Assembly: GCA_040752195.1 (NCBI GenBank)
Contig: JBFMFC010000011.1
Location: 1-64,000 of the forward strand
Length of the DNA stretch: 64,000 nt
Reading direction: 5' to 3'
DNA from: DSNY01 sp040752195
Lineage (GTDB): Bacteria; Pseudomonadota; Gammaproteobacteria; Burkholderiales; Burkholderiaceae_F
Each line of letters opens with the position of its first letter. Position 1 is the stretch's first letter. The position numbers were made by a program, and so were the translations under genes. Under the pieces are notes generated by a model. It made no database searches. It was not told the DNA's origin and saw nothing but the letters and a program-made list of their open reading frames with translations. Positions 9,393 through 17,169 of the stretch are shown here, piece by piece.

Positions 9393-9484
9393 ACTGTTTA
9401 CAAGCGATTCTCGCCAAGTTACTTTAGCCGCCGTGCCGACCCTCGCGATCTCCGTCACATGAGCGCAGCGCGCCCGGTGGGGCC

Positions 9485-10867
9485 ATGTCTCGACCAGCCG
9501 CGTTGATCGAGCGGCGCCAAGGCGCCGCCCCGAGTTCACCCCCACGACCGCGCGTCGTCGACCGCGCCGCGGATCCGGCCAACCAGTCGGCGGTGCCCAA
9601 CCACGCATCCTTCGTTGCGCCGGCGCCCTTTTTCGAGCGGCTGCATCAGGCGACGACGCAACTGCCCCCCGCGCTCGCGCTGCTCGTCATCGACATCGAC
9701 GGCTTTCACGATGTCAACGAGATCTACGGCTACGCTGCGGGCGACCGGCTGCTCGAAGCGCTCGGCCAGCGGCTCGCGCTGCAGCTTCGCGTCGAGGACC
9801 TGGTCACGCGCATCGGCGGCGACGAGTTCGCGGTGTTCGCGTGCGACGTTGCCGATCCGGGCAACGCCACGGTCATCGCGCGTCGCCTGCTCGCCGGACT
9901 GCGCCGGCCGTTCATGCTCGGCGGACGGCCCTGCTCGCTGACCGCCCGCGCGGGCATCGCGCTCGCACCCGAGCACGGCCGCGACCCGCGCGCGCTGATG
10001 CGCGCAGCGCGCAGCGCGGCGCGCCACGCGAAGGACGCCGACCTCGAAGTGGCGATGGTGCCTTCGCGCGCGCACGCGATCGCCGAAGAGCGCGACGCGC
10101 AGGTCGGCCGCGAGCTGCGCGCGGGCATGCTGCGCGGCGAGTTCAAGGTGCACTACCAGCCGATCCTGAACTTCGCGAGCGGCCGCGTCGACACGGTCGA
10201 GGCGCTGGTGCGCTGGCGGCATCCGACGCGCGGGCTGCTCGCACCCGACGAGTTCCTGCCGATCGCCGAACGCTGCGGCGTGGCGCGCGCGATCGGCGCG
10301 CGCGTCCTCGACTACGCGTGCGCCAACCTGCGCGGCTGGCGCGCCGCCGGTCACTCCGAACTGCGCGTCGCCGTGAACCTGTCCGCGCGCGACTTCCATC
10401 AGCCGGACTTCATCGACACGGTCGCCTCCACGCTCGCGCGCCACGCGCTGCCGGCGAGCGCGCTCGAACTGGAGCTGACCGAACACGATCTGCTCGACGG
10501 CGCCGCCGCGGTCGAGCAGGCGGCGGAACTGGCGCGCCGGGGCGTGCAGCTGTCGATCGACGACTTCGGAACGAAGTATTCGTCGCTCGGCTACCTGCAC
10601 CGGCTGCCGGTGCGCGCGATCAAGGTCGACCGCAGCTTCGTGCGCGACGTCGGCCAGTCGCCCGCGAGCGACTCGATCGTCTCCGCGGTCATCGGCATCG
10701 CGGGCAAGATGGGGTTGCGGCTGATCGCCGAAGGCGTCGAGGAGGTGCGCCAGCTCAACGAGCTGCGCCGCCGCGGCTGCCACATCATGCAGGGCTTTCT
10801 TTTCAGTCCGCCGCTGCCGGGCACCGCCGTCGACGGCTATCTCGCGAAAGCCGCGCGCGCAAGCTGA
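9485..10867 (+). CDS. GGDEF-EAL c-di-GMP turnover protein
   Basis: The protein has 460 aa and consists of a GGDEF domain (about 40-200) followed by an EAL domain (about 210-455), with no membrane segment or sensor domain. The cyclase signature is a canonical GGDEF (RIGGDEFAVF, near residue 112), preceded by an RVED inhibitory site. The EAL domain keeps VEALVRW, NLSARDF, the ELTEHD acid and IDDFGTKYSSL, the residues associated with phosphodiesterase activity. Both activities are therefore possible; which dominates cannot be told from sequence. ATG 9485 is used. A sigma-28-like promoter lies upstream. Confidence 0.88.
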   Translation: MSRPAALIERRQGAAPSSPPRPRVVDRAADPANQSAVPNHASFVAPAPFFERLHQATTQLPPALALLVIDIDGFHDVNEIYGYAAGDRLLEALGQRLALQLRVEDLVTRIGGDEFAVFACDVADPGNATVIARRLLAGLRRPFMLGGRPCSLTARAGIALAPEHGRDPRALMRAARSAARHAKDADLEVAMVPSRAHAIAEERDAQVGRELRAGMLRGEFKVHYQPILNFASGRVDTVEALVRWRHPTRGLLAPDEFLPIAERCGVARAIGARVLDYACANLRGWRAAGHSELRVAVNLSARDFHQPDFIDTVASTLARHALPASALELELTEHDLLDGAAAVEQAAELARRGVQLSIDDFGTKYSSLGYLHRLPVRAIKVDRSFVRDVGQSPASDSIVSAVIGIAGKMGLRLIAEGVEEVRQLNELRRRGCHIMQGFLFSPPLPGTAVDGYLAKAARAS

Positions 10868-10950
10868 GCGTGCGGGGCGTCCCTCCTAATAAAAAAAAAG
10901 GGGGAGCGGCGCGCACTTCGTACTGCTGTGTCGACCGGTGAGTTCCGCCG

Positions 10951-10973
10951 GGCCCCTCTTTCAAGGGAGGGCC
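10951..10973. repeat. GC-rich palindromic element
   Basis: GGCCCCTC and GGGAGGGCC are imperfect inverted arms around TTTCAA. The element is in the gap between the GGDEF-EAL gene and the 506-aa gene, after a run of nine A at 10891-10899. It resembles the other C-run/G-run hairpins in this window near 17116, 21231, 25115 and 57858. It may end transcription of the GGDEF-EAL gene. Confidence 0.4.
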
Positions 10974-11049
10974 GGACGAGCGCAAGCGCGGCATCGTCAG
11001 GCACGAGCGGCTTGAGTAAAGTCGCGCGCTCCGCTTCCGGATCGCCTCG

Positions 11050-12570
11050 ATGCCACACATCGATGCCCGCGACGACGGCGAGGGTGTCGTTTTCCCCGTC
11101 GAGCGCGACGGCCGGCGCAGCACGAGCGCGACCGGCCGCGCGATCTTCGCCGACGCGCTGCGCGCGGTGGACCCCGACGCCGCAGCCAAGGCCGAACGCG
11201 AGCGCAACTGGCGAGCGCGCTACCTGGTGCATGCGCGCCGGCTCGTCGACCACGGCGCGGCTTCGTCGGCCGCCGCAAACGCGATGGCCGCAGCGGGACT
11301 GCGGTCGGCGCAACGCCGGCTGCAGTTTGCGCGCGGTGGCGAGGTGCACACACTCGAGAGCGCGCTCGAGCACCCGCGCGGCCGGCTGCACGCGCATACG
11401 GTTGCAGGAATCAGCAAGGCCGGCCCCGCGCCGGTCGCCGTTCCGTATCGGGGCCAGATGCTGAGCGGCGACGCGCTACGGCGGCAGATCGACCGCTGGG
11501 AAGCGGACGGCGTGGTCGAGCCCTCGTTCGCGCAGGCGCTGTGGCGCGTGCAGGCGCATCCGGAATGGCTCGACCTGTCGGACCAGCGTTTCGCGCTGCT
11601 CGGCGCGCGCGCCGAGATGGGGCCGCTGCCGTACCTGCTGCGCTGGCGCGCGACCGTCTACGCGGTCGACCTGCCTCGTCCCGAGGTCTGGCAGCCGATG
11701 CTGCGGCTCGCGCACGCGGGCAACGGCGCGCTGTACGCGCCGCGCGCAGAGCCGCCGGACGCAGGCGGCGGGAACGACCTTGCGCGGTGCGTCGGCGCCG
11801 ATCTCGTCCGCGACGCGCCCGAGATCGCGGCATGGCTCGCCGAAGCCGATGCGCCGCTGGTCGTCGGCGCGTACGCATACCTGGATGGCGCACAACACGT
11901 TCGCGTCGCGGCGGCGATGGACGCGATCCAGGCCGCGCTCGCAGCGCGGCGCGGCGACACGACGCTCGCGATGCTCGCCACGCCGACCGACGCGTACGCG
12001 GTGCCGACGGCCGCACTGCGCGCGGCGCACGAGCGTTTCGCGCGCCGCGGACGGGCAGCGCGTGCGCTGCGCCTCGCCACGTTCGGGCGCGCCTTCGAGC
12101 GCAACGGCGTGCCGCTGGCGACGCAGCAACCGACAGGCGATGCGGCCGCGCTGGCGGGCATCGTCGATGCACTGATCCCGCAGCAGGGGCCGAACTACGT
12201 GCTGGCCAAGCGCTTGCAGCAATGGCGTGCGCTGGTCGCGCGCCAGGCGGGCATCCGCGTATCGATTCACGTCGCGCCGCCCGCGCTGACGCGCTCGGTG
12301 ACGAACAATCGCGTGCTCGCCGCGGCGTATCGCGCCGCGCACCGCTTCGGCGTCGAGACCTTCGAGCCAGCGACCGCCGCGGCGCTGATGGCCGCGCTGC
12401 TGGTGCACGATCTGCGCCATCCGGACGCGGCGGCGAACCCGGGCGTCGAACTGGCGCATCCGCTGCAACTGCTGGCCGAAGCGGCCTGCCACGGCGGCCT
12501 GTGGCGCATGCCGTATGCGGCGCGCTCGGCGCTGCCGATGGCGGGGCTGCTCGGACTGCTGAACGTTTGA
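11050..12570 (+). CDS. Conserved hypothetical protein, possible Rossmann-like core
   Basis: The protein has 506 aa and I do not recognise a characterised family. About residues 180-225 read FALLGARAEMGPLPYLL followed by TVYAVDLPRPEVW. This strand-glycine loop-helix-strand-acid pattern recalls a nucleotide- or SAM-binding Rossmann fold, but GxGxxG is not strict. The N-terminal 110 residues are rich in Ala and Arg. No signal peptide or transmembrane helix is evident, except weakly hydrophobic helices near the C-terminus (SALPMAGLLGLL). Codon bias is strong and matches the neighbours, which supports a real gene. It stands alone between c-di-GMP genes and YciI/VOC genes, so context gives no function. 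ATG 11050 is used; GTG alternatives exist. Confidence 0.7.
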   Translation: MPHIDARDDGEGVVFPVERDGRRSTSATGRAIFADALRAVDPDAAAKAERERNWRARYLVHARRLVDHGAASSAAANAMAAAGLRSAQRRLQFARGGEVHTLESALEHPRGRLHAHTVAGISKAGPAPVAVPYRGQMLSGDALRRQIDRWEADGVVEPSFAQALWRVQAHPEWLDLSDQRFALLGARAEMGPLPYLLRWRATVYAVDLPRPEVWQPMLRLAHAGNGALYAPRAEPPDAGGGNDLARCVGADLVRDAPEIAAWLAEADAPLVVGAYAYLDGAQHVRVAAAMDAIQAALAARRGDTTLAMLATPTDAYAVPTAALRAAHERFARRGRAARALRLATFGRAFERNGVPLATQQPTGDAAALAGIVDALIPQQGPNYVLAKRLQQWRALVARQAGIRVSIHVAPPALTRSVTNNRVLAAAYRAAHRFGVETFEPATAAALMAALLVHDLRHPDAAANPGVELAHPLQLLAEAACHGGLWRMPYAARSALPMAGLLGLLNV

Positions 12571-12648
12571 GGCCACCGCGTTTTGCGCAGCTGTCGATTT
12601 TCGGTGCCGTGAATCGACGATCCGGTGACACCCACGACGGAGCTCGCG

Positions 12649-13035
12649 ATGAAGTACCTCTGCCTGGCTTACTACGACGAGCGGGCGTTCGACACCGTGT
12701 CGGCCGCCGAGCTGGAGGCGATCGGCCGCGCGTGCCGCCCGCACGACGAGGCGCTGCGCGCGACCGGTCAGCTGGTCGCGCAGGCGTCCCTCGGATCGAC
12801 GCGCTCGACGGCCTGCATCCGCCCGCGCAACGGGAAACCCGTCGTCACCGACGGTCCGTTTGCGGAAACGAAGGAGCAGCTCGCCGGCTTCTACATGATC
12901 GAAGCGAAGGATCTGGACGAGGCGATCAAGCTCGCCGCCGGCATTCCGCCCGCGCGCGTCGGCTCGATCGAAGTGCAACCGATCCGTCCGATTCGCGAGT
13001 CGGTCGCCGCCGCGGCGAGAGTGCGCGCGCCGTAG
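12649..13035 (+). CDS. YciI/DGPF-domain protein
   Basis: The protein has 128 aa and starts MKYLCLAYYDE. It contains the family hallmark VVTDGPFAETKEQLAGFYMIE (about residues 70-88) and the DLDEAIKLA helix. The fold is a small alpha-beta ferredoxin-like barrel; no reaction is established for most members, and they often accompany ECF sigma factors. ATG 12649 has GGAG upstream, whereas the longer frame from 12625 adds eight residues without family character. A VOC-family gene follows by 58 bp. The same pair of families recurs at 16152-17030. Confidence 0.85.
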   Translation: MKYLCLAYYDERAFDTVSAAELEAIGRACRPHDEALRATGQLVAQASLGSTRSTACIRPRNGKPVVTDGPFAETKEQLAGFYMIEAKDLDEAIKLAAGIPPARVGSIEVQPIRPIRESVAAAARVRAP

Positions 13036-13093
13036 GCTGGTGTCGTCCCGACGCAGGTCCCGGCACGCCGCAACCCGCCAGAAGGAAACTCAC

Positions 13094-13579
13094 ATGCCCC
13101 GCATCGCCCCGTGTCTCTGGTTCGACAACGACGCCGAGCAGGCCGCCGACTTCTACGTCGGCATCTTTCCGAACTCTCGCATCGTGCAGGTCATGCGCTA
13201 CGGCGAGGCCGGCCACGAGATCCACGGCCGGCCCGCCGGCTCGGTGATGACCGTGGACTTCGAGCTGGATGGTCAGCGGTTCACTGCGCTGAACGGCGGA
13301 CCACTGTTCAAGTTCAACGAAGCGGTTTCGTTTCAAGTCGACTGCGCCACGCAGGCGGAGGTCGACCACTACTGGGACAAGCTGTCCGCCGGCGGCGATC
13401 CGCAAGCGCAACAGTGCGGCTGGCTGAAGGACCGCTACGGCGTCTCGTGGCAGATCGTGCCGACGGTGCTGCGCAAACTGCTCGGCGGCGATCCGGCCCG
13501 ATCCGAGCGGGTCATGCAGGCGCTGCTACGGATGAGCAAGCTCGATATCGCGCAACTCGAGCGCGCGTACGCGGGATAG
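13094..13579 (+). CDS. VOC-family protein (PhnB / 3-demethylubiquinone methyltransferase-like)
   Basis: The protein has 161 aa. It starts MPRIAPCLWFDNDAEQAADFY and contains VMTVDFELDGQRFTALNGGP and CGWLKDRYGVSWQIVP, typical of the group annotated as PhnB-like or 3-demethylubiquinone-9 3-methyltransferase-like. Despite that label these proteins have the glyoxalase/bleomycin-resistance fold, not a methyltransferase fold. Metal use and substrate are unknown. AAGGA precedes ATG 13094. It sits with the YciI gene upstream. Confidence 0.87.
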   Translation: MPRIAPCLWFDNDAEQAADFYVGIFPNSRIVQVMRYGEAGHEIHGRPAGSVMTVDFELDGQRFTALNGGPLFKFNEAVSFQVDCATQAEVDHYWDKLSAGGDPQAQQCGWLKDRYGVSWQIVPTVLRKLLGGDPARSERVMQALLRMSKLDIAQLERAYAG

Positions 13580-13736
13580 CGGTTCGCGCGGGGCGGAACC
13601 GAGGACCGCGCGTTCAGTCCACTCGCGCGCCGCCGGTACCGAGCCCCCCGCGCCGGCGGCGCTGTCTCGATCGTCGGACGGCCGAGCCGGGAATCGACCT
13701 ATGATCGGCGTCCGTACTGGGTACCGGGAGATCGCG

Positions 13737-14084
13737 ATGCGCGCACGTTTCGCCCTGGCTTCGATCGGGTTGTTCGCCGCTGCCGCAGCCTTCGCGCACC
13801 ACGGCTGGAGCGGCTACGACGCGGAAAAGCCGCTGACGCTCACCGGCACGATCCAGGCCGCTGGCTACGAGCATCCGCACGGCTTCATCCGGCTGAAGAC
13901 GCGCGACAAGACCTGGCTCGCGGTGCTGGCGCCGCCGTATCGCATGGAGAGCCGGGGGCTGCCGCGCGAGTGGCTGAAACCGGGTGTCGACGTCACCGTC
14001 GCGGGCTACCCGCATCGCACCGATGCGCAGGAAATGCGCGCCGAACGCATCACGATCAACGGCAAGACGATCGAACTGCGCTGA
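13737..14084 (+). CDS. DUF6152-type periplasmic protein
   Basis: The protein has 115 aa. It has a signal peptide (MRARFALASIGLFAAAAAFA) with likely cleavage before HHGWSGYD. The mature part has AEKPLTLTGTIQAAGYEHPHGFIRL and a C-terminal beta-rich segment ending KTIELR, like an OB-fold or small beta-barrel. The His-rich mature N-terminus and EHPHGF could bind metal; that is inference. ATG 13737 has GGGAG upstream. Its stop codon shares one base with the start of the next gene (TGATG), so the two are translationally coupled and probably act together. Confidence 0.75.
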   Translation: MRARFALASIGLFAAAAAFAHHGWSGYDAEKPLTLTGTIQAAGYEHPHGFIRLKTRDKTWLAVLAPPYRMESRGLPREWLKPGVDVTVAGYPHRTDAQEMRAERITINGKTIELR

Positions 14085-14578
14085 TGCACGCGCCCGCCGG
14101 CCCGGCGCTGCTCGCCTGGTTGGAGTCCACGGCGTTCGCGGCCGCGATGCGGCAGTGGCTATGGCTGTACCCGATCGTCGAAATCGCGCACATCACCGGC
14201 ATCGCGCTGCTGGTGGGTTCGGTCGCGATGTTCGATCTGCGCGTGCTGGGGTGCTCGCGCACGCTGCCCGTGCGCGCGCTCGCGCGCCATCTGCTGCCGT
14301 GGGCCTGGACCGGGTTTGCGATCGTCGCCGCGACGGGCGCGCTGATGTTCACCGCGCATGCGACCGAGTTCTGGTCCAACCCCGCATTCGCAGTCAAATT
14401 GGCGTTGATCGGGCTCGCCGGCACCAACGCGCTGTGGTTTCACTTCGGCGTCTATGGCGGCGCACTGCGCTGGGATACCGACACCGCGGCACCGGTGCCG
14501 GCCAGGGCGGCGGCGGTGTTGTCGCTCGGGCTGTGGATCGGCGTGATCGTTTGCGGCCGGCTGCTTGCATATCTGTGA
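14084..14578 (+). CDS. DUF6644-type integral membrane protein
   Basis: The protein has 164 aa and four predicted transmembrane helices: about residues 22-50 (YPIVEIAHITGIALLVGSVAMF), 72-92 (WAWTGFAIVAATGALMFTA), 100-122 (FAVKLALIGLAGTNALWFHF) and 142-162. His residues inside or near helices (AHITG, HFGVYGG) could be haem or metal ligands, but no cofactor is shown. It overlaps the DUF6152 gene by one base. I infer a small inner-membrane/periplasmic pair of unknown role. Confidence 0.75.
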   Translation: MHAPAGPALLAWLESTAFAAAMRQWLWLYPIVEIAHITGIALLVGSVAMFDLRVLGCSRTLPVRALARHLLPWAWTGFAIVAATGALMFTAHATEFWSNPAFAVKLALIGLAGTNALWFHFGVYGGALRWDTDTAAPVPARAAAVLSLGLWIGVIVCGRLLAYL

Positions 14579-14640
14579 GCGGGCGTGTCGAATCAGGCAC
14601 ATCCCGTTCGACACTCGAGACCAACCCGGAGGAGGCGAAG

Positions 14641-15801
14641 ATGGCGCGCGCAGTCAGGAAGGCGGTCAAGGCGAAGACGAAGCGGATCGCGTTGTTCGTC
14701 GCCACCCGCAAAGGCGCGTGGCTGTTTCATGGCGATGCCGCGCGCAGGAGCTGGCGCGCCGACGGCCCGCACTTCCTCGGCCACATCGTCAATCACGTGG
14801 TGCTCGATCCGCGCGACGGCCGCACGCTGCTGGCGGCGGCCAAGACGGGGCACCTCGGCCCGACGGTGTTCCGCTCGACCGACTTCGGCCGCACGTGGAA
14901 GGAAGCCGCGCAGCCGCCCGCGTTCGCGAAGAAGGCGGACGGCGGCGGCCGCAGCGTCGATCACACGTTCTGGCTCACGCCTTCGATCGCGGCCGAGCCG
15001 AACGTCTGGTACGCCGGCACCTCGCCGCAGGGGCTGTTTCGCTCCGACGACGGCGGCGTCACCTGGAAGCCGTTTTCCCACATCAACGACGATCCGCAGT
15101 ACCTGGAATGGTTCGGCACCGTGCAGGACGGCACGCCCGACGGGCCGAAGCTGCATTCGATCATCGTCGATCCGCGCGATCCGAAGCACATGTACTTCGG
15201 CATGTCCGGCGGCGGCGTGCACGAGACGACCGACGGCGGCAGGACTTTTCGTCCGCTGCTCGACGGACTCGAAGTCGTCGAAGGGTTCGATGCCAAGACG
15301 CCGACGTTTCACGATCCGCATTGCGTCCGCATCTGCCCGAGCAATCCGGATCGGCTGTATCAGCAGAACCACTGCGGCATCTATCGGCTCGACCGGCCAT
15401 CGAACACGTGGCAGCGCATCGGCCGCAAGATGCCGAAGAAGGTCGGCGACATCGGCTTTCCGATGGTCGTTCATCCGCGCGACGACGACACCGCCTGGGT
15501 GTTTCCGATGGACGGCCAGACCGTGTGGCCGCGCACGAGCCCTGACGGCAAACCGGCGGCTTACGTCACGCGCAATGGCGGCAAGACCTGGCAACGCCTG
15601 GACAAGGGGCTGCCCGCCGAGCAGGCCTGGTGGACCGTGAAGCGGCAGGCGATGTGCGCGGACGGCGGCGCTCCGGTCGGGCTGTACTTCGGCACGACCA
15701 GCGGCGAACTGTGGGCGAGCCGCGACGAGGGCGCGACGTGGAAGAACATCGCGCGCCATCTGCCGGAGATCTACGCGGTCGAAGCGGCCACGCTCGAATG
15801 A
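14641..15801 (+). CDS. BNR/Asp-box beta-propeller protein (sialidase-like fold)
   Basis: The protein has 386 aa. Five Asp-box-like motifs repeat through the chain: FRSTDFGRTW, FRSDDGGVTW, HETTDGGRTF, VTRNGGKTW and ASRDEGATW. This fits a six- or seven-bladed propeller of the WD40/YVTN/BNR type, often labelled exo-alpha-sialidase. No signal peptide is present (the N-terminus is basic, MARAVRKAVKAKTKR), and the sialidase arginine triad is not evident, so glycosidase activity is doubtful. ATG 14641 has GGAGG upstream. Its stop overlaps the start of the MoaD/ThiS gene (ATGA), implying coupled expression. Confidence 0.82.
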   Translation: MARAVRKAVKAKTKRIALFVATRKGAWLFHGDAARRSWRADGPHFLGHIVNHVVLDPRDGRTLLAAAKTGHLGPTVFRSTDFGRTWKEAAQPPAFAKKADGGGRSVDHTFWLTPSIAAEPNVWYAGTSPQGLFRSDDGGVTWKPFSHINDDPQYLEWFGTVQDGTPDGPKLHSIIVDPRDPKHMYFGMSGGGVHETTDGGRTFRPLLDGLEVVEGFDAKTPTFHDPHCVRICPSNPDRLYQQNHCGIYRLDRPSNTWQRIGRKMPKKVGDIGFPMVVHPRDDDTAWVFPMDGQTVWPRTSPDGKPAAYVTRNGGKTWQRLDKGLPAEQAWWTVKRQAMCADGGAPVGLYFGTTSGELWASRDEGATWKNIARHLPEIYAVEAATLE

Positions 15802-16055
15802 GGGTGCTGATCCCCAGCCCCTTGCGCGACTACACGCGCTCGGCGTGGGTCGAAGCGCAAGGTGCGACGCTCGGCGAAGTGCTGGCGGACCTCGATCGCC
15901 GGTACCCGGGCATCCGCTTCCGCATGGTCGACGAGCAGGACCGGACGCGCCGCCACATGCGCTTCTTCGTCCGGGGCGAACCGATCTTCGAGTTGTCGAC
16001 GCCGCTCGCCCCGGACGATGAACTGCTGATCGTGCAGGCGCTGAGCGGCGGCTGA
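15798..16055 (+). CDS. MoaD/ThiS-family sulfur carrier protein
   Basis: The protein has 85 aa with a ubiquitin-like fold: LGEVLADLDRRYPGIRFRMVDE, VRGEPIFEL, and a C-terminus LIVQALSGG. The terminal Gly-Gly is the residue pair that is adenylated and thiocarboxylated in MoaD and ThiS. No moeB/thiF activating gene or moaE/thiG partner is near, so activation must come from elsewhere in the genome. It overlaps the beta-propeller gene by four bases, which suggests a dedicated pair, not general molybdopterin or thiamine synthesis. Confidence 0.85.
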   Translation: MRVLIPSPLRDYTRSAWVEAQGATLGEVLADLDRRYPGIRFRMVDEQDRTRRHMRFFVRGEPIFELSTPLAPDDELLIVQALSGG

Positions 16056-16151
16056 CTTCCGCAATCGCGTGACCCGTGTCGAAATCGCCAGGCGCGGTCC
16101 GACCATGAAGAGTCCGAGCTTCGGATCCACAACCTGCGAAGGAGACACGAG

Positions 16152-16589
16152 ATGCGTGTGATGGTGATCGTCAAGGCAACGAAGGACTCGGAAGCCGGCG
16201 TGATGCCGAGCGAGGAGATGTTCGCGGCGATGGGCAGGTTCAACGAGGAGCTGGTGCAGGCCGGCGTCATGCTCGCCGGCGAGGGTCTGCACCCGAGCGC
16301 GAAGGGCAAGCGCGTACGCTTCACCGGTGCGCAGCGCACCGTCACCGACGGGCCGTTCGCCGAAACGAAGGAGCTCGTCGCCGGCTTCTGGCTGTGGCAG
16401 GTGAAGTCGATGGACGAGGCGGTCGAATGGGTCAAGCGCTGCCCGAACCCGATGCCCGGCGAGTCCGAGATCGAGATCCGCCCCGTGCTCGAAGCGGAGG
16501 ACTTCGGCGAGCAATTCACGCCGGAGCTGCGCGCGCAGGAGCAACGCCTGCGCGAGCAGGTCGAGCGCGGCAGCCGGACTGGCAAATAG
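16152..16589 (+). CDS. YciI/DGPF-domain protein
   Basis: The protein has 145 aa and starts MRVMVIVKATKDSEAG. It contains VTDGPFAETKELVAGFWLWQVKSMDEAVEWVKRCP, the DGPF family core, and a charged helical tail (TPELRAQEQRLREQVERG). This is the form usually encoded near ECF sigma factors; none is visible here. A good ribosome site (GAAGGAG) precedes ATG 16152. The VOC gene follows by 30 bp. Confidence 0.86.
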   Translation: MRVMVIVKATKDSEAGVMPSEEMFAAMGRFNEELVQAGVMLAGEGLHPSAKGKRVRFTGAQRTVTDGPFAETKELVAGFWLWQVKSMDEAVEWVKRCPNPMPGESEIEIRPVLEAEDFGEQFTPELRAQEQRLREQVERGSRTGK

Positions 16590-16619
16590 CCCAGGCGCGG
16601 CCACCGAGGAGGTCATGCG

Positions 16620-17030
16620 ATGAGAGTCGAACCGTATCTGTTCTTCGGCGGCAACTGCGAGCAGGCGCTCGAGTTCTACCGCCAGGCGCTCGGCGCGGAA
16701 CTCGAGATGCTGATGCGCTACAAGGAAGCGCCCGAGGCGCCGCCGCCCGGCATGGTGCCGCCCGGCTGGGACGACAAGGTGATGCACGCGAGCCTGCGTA
16801 TCGGCGAGACGCGCGTGATGGCGTCCGACGACTGCACGCTGCAGGCGAAGCTCGGCGGCTTTTCGCTGTCGATCGCGGTCGCCGACGTCGCGCAGGGCGA
16901 GCGGCTGTTTACGCGGCTCGCCGACGGCGGCAACGTGACGATGCCGTTCGGCAAGACCTTCTGGTCGCCCGGCTTCGGCATGGTTACCGATCGTTTCGGC
17001 GTCGGCTGGATGGTCAATTCAGAAGCCTGA
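16620..17030 (+). CDS. VOC-family protein (PhnB-like)
   Basis: The protein has 136 aa. It starts MRVEPYLFFGGNCEQALEFY and contains the YRQALGAELEMLMRYKEAP and WSPGFGMVTDRFGVGWMVN segments typical of PhnB-like VOC proteins. The paired beta-alpha-beta-beta-beta modules could hold a divalent metal, but the ligands are not certain. GAGGAG precedes ATG 16620. Together with the YciI gene it repeats the arrangement at 12649-13579, though sequence identity to that copy is low. Confidence 0.87.
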   Translation: MRVEPYLFFGGNCEQALEFYRQALGAELEMLMRYKEAPEAPPPGMVPPGWDDKVMHASLRIGETRVMASDDCTLQAKLGGFSLSIAVADVAQGERLFTRLADGGNVTMPFGKTFWSPGFGMVTDRFGVGWMVNSEA

Positions 17031-17115
17031 AGCGATGCGGTCGTCGCCTTTTTCGTGAAGGGAGACCGCGGCGAGATTTCGCAGCGCCGCCGTGCGTACG
17101 ATCGAGGCGTCCCCT

Positions 17116-17137
17116 GCCCCCGGTTCTTGAAGGGGGC
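17116..17137. repeat. Palindromic hairpin between convergent genes
   Basis: GCCCCC (17116-17121) and GGGGGC (17132-17137) form a 6-bp stem around a 10-nt loop containing TTCTTGA. It lies between the convergent ends of the VOC gene and the LysR gene and may terminate either. It belongs to the set of C-run/G-run hairpins in this window. Confidence 0.45.
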
Positions 17138-17169
17138 TCGTTCACTGCCGCCGTCGATCGCGCGCGGCC

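Noticed and set aside
4535..9427. 1630-codon open frame on the plus strand, opposite gdhB and the TPR-GGDEF gene
   Set aside because: Antisense shadow. Its product is Arg/His/Gln-rich with no domain, while the minus strand encodes a clear NAD-glutamate dehydrogenase. High GC content removes stop codons from opposite frames.
14641..15801. Annotation of the beta-propeller protein as a sialidase
   Set aside because: Asp-boxes are shared by many propellers. The catalytic arginine triad and Tyr/Glu pair are not evident and there is no export signal.
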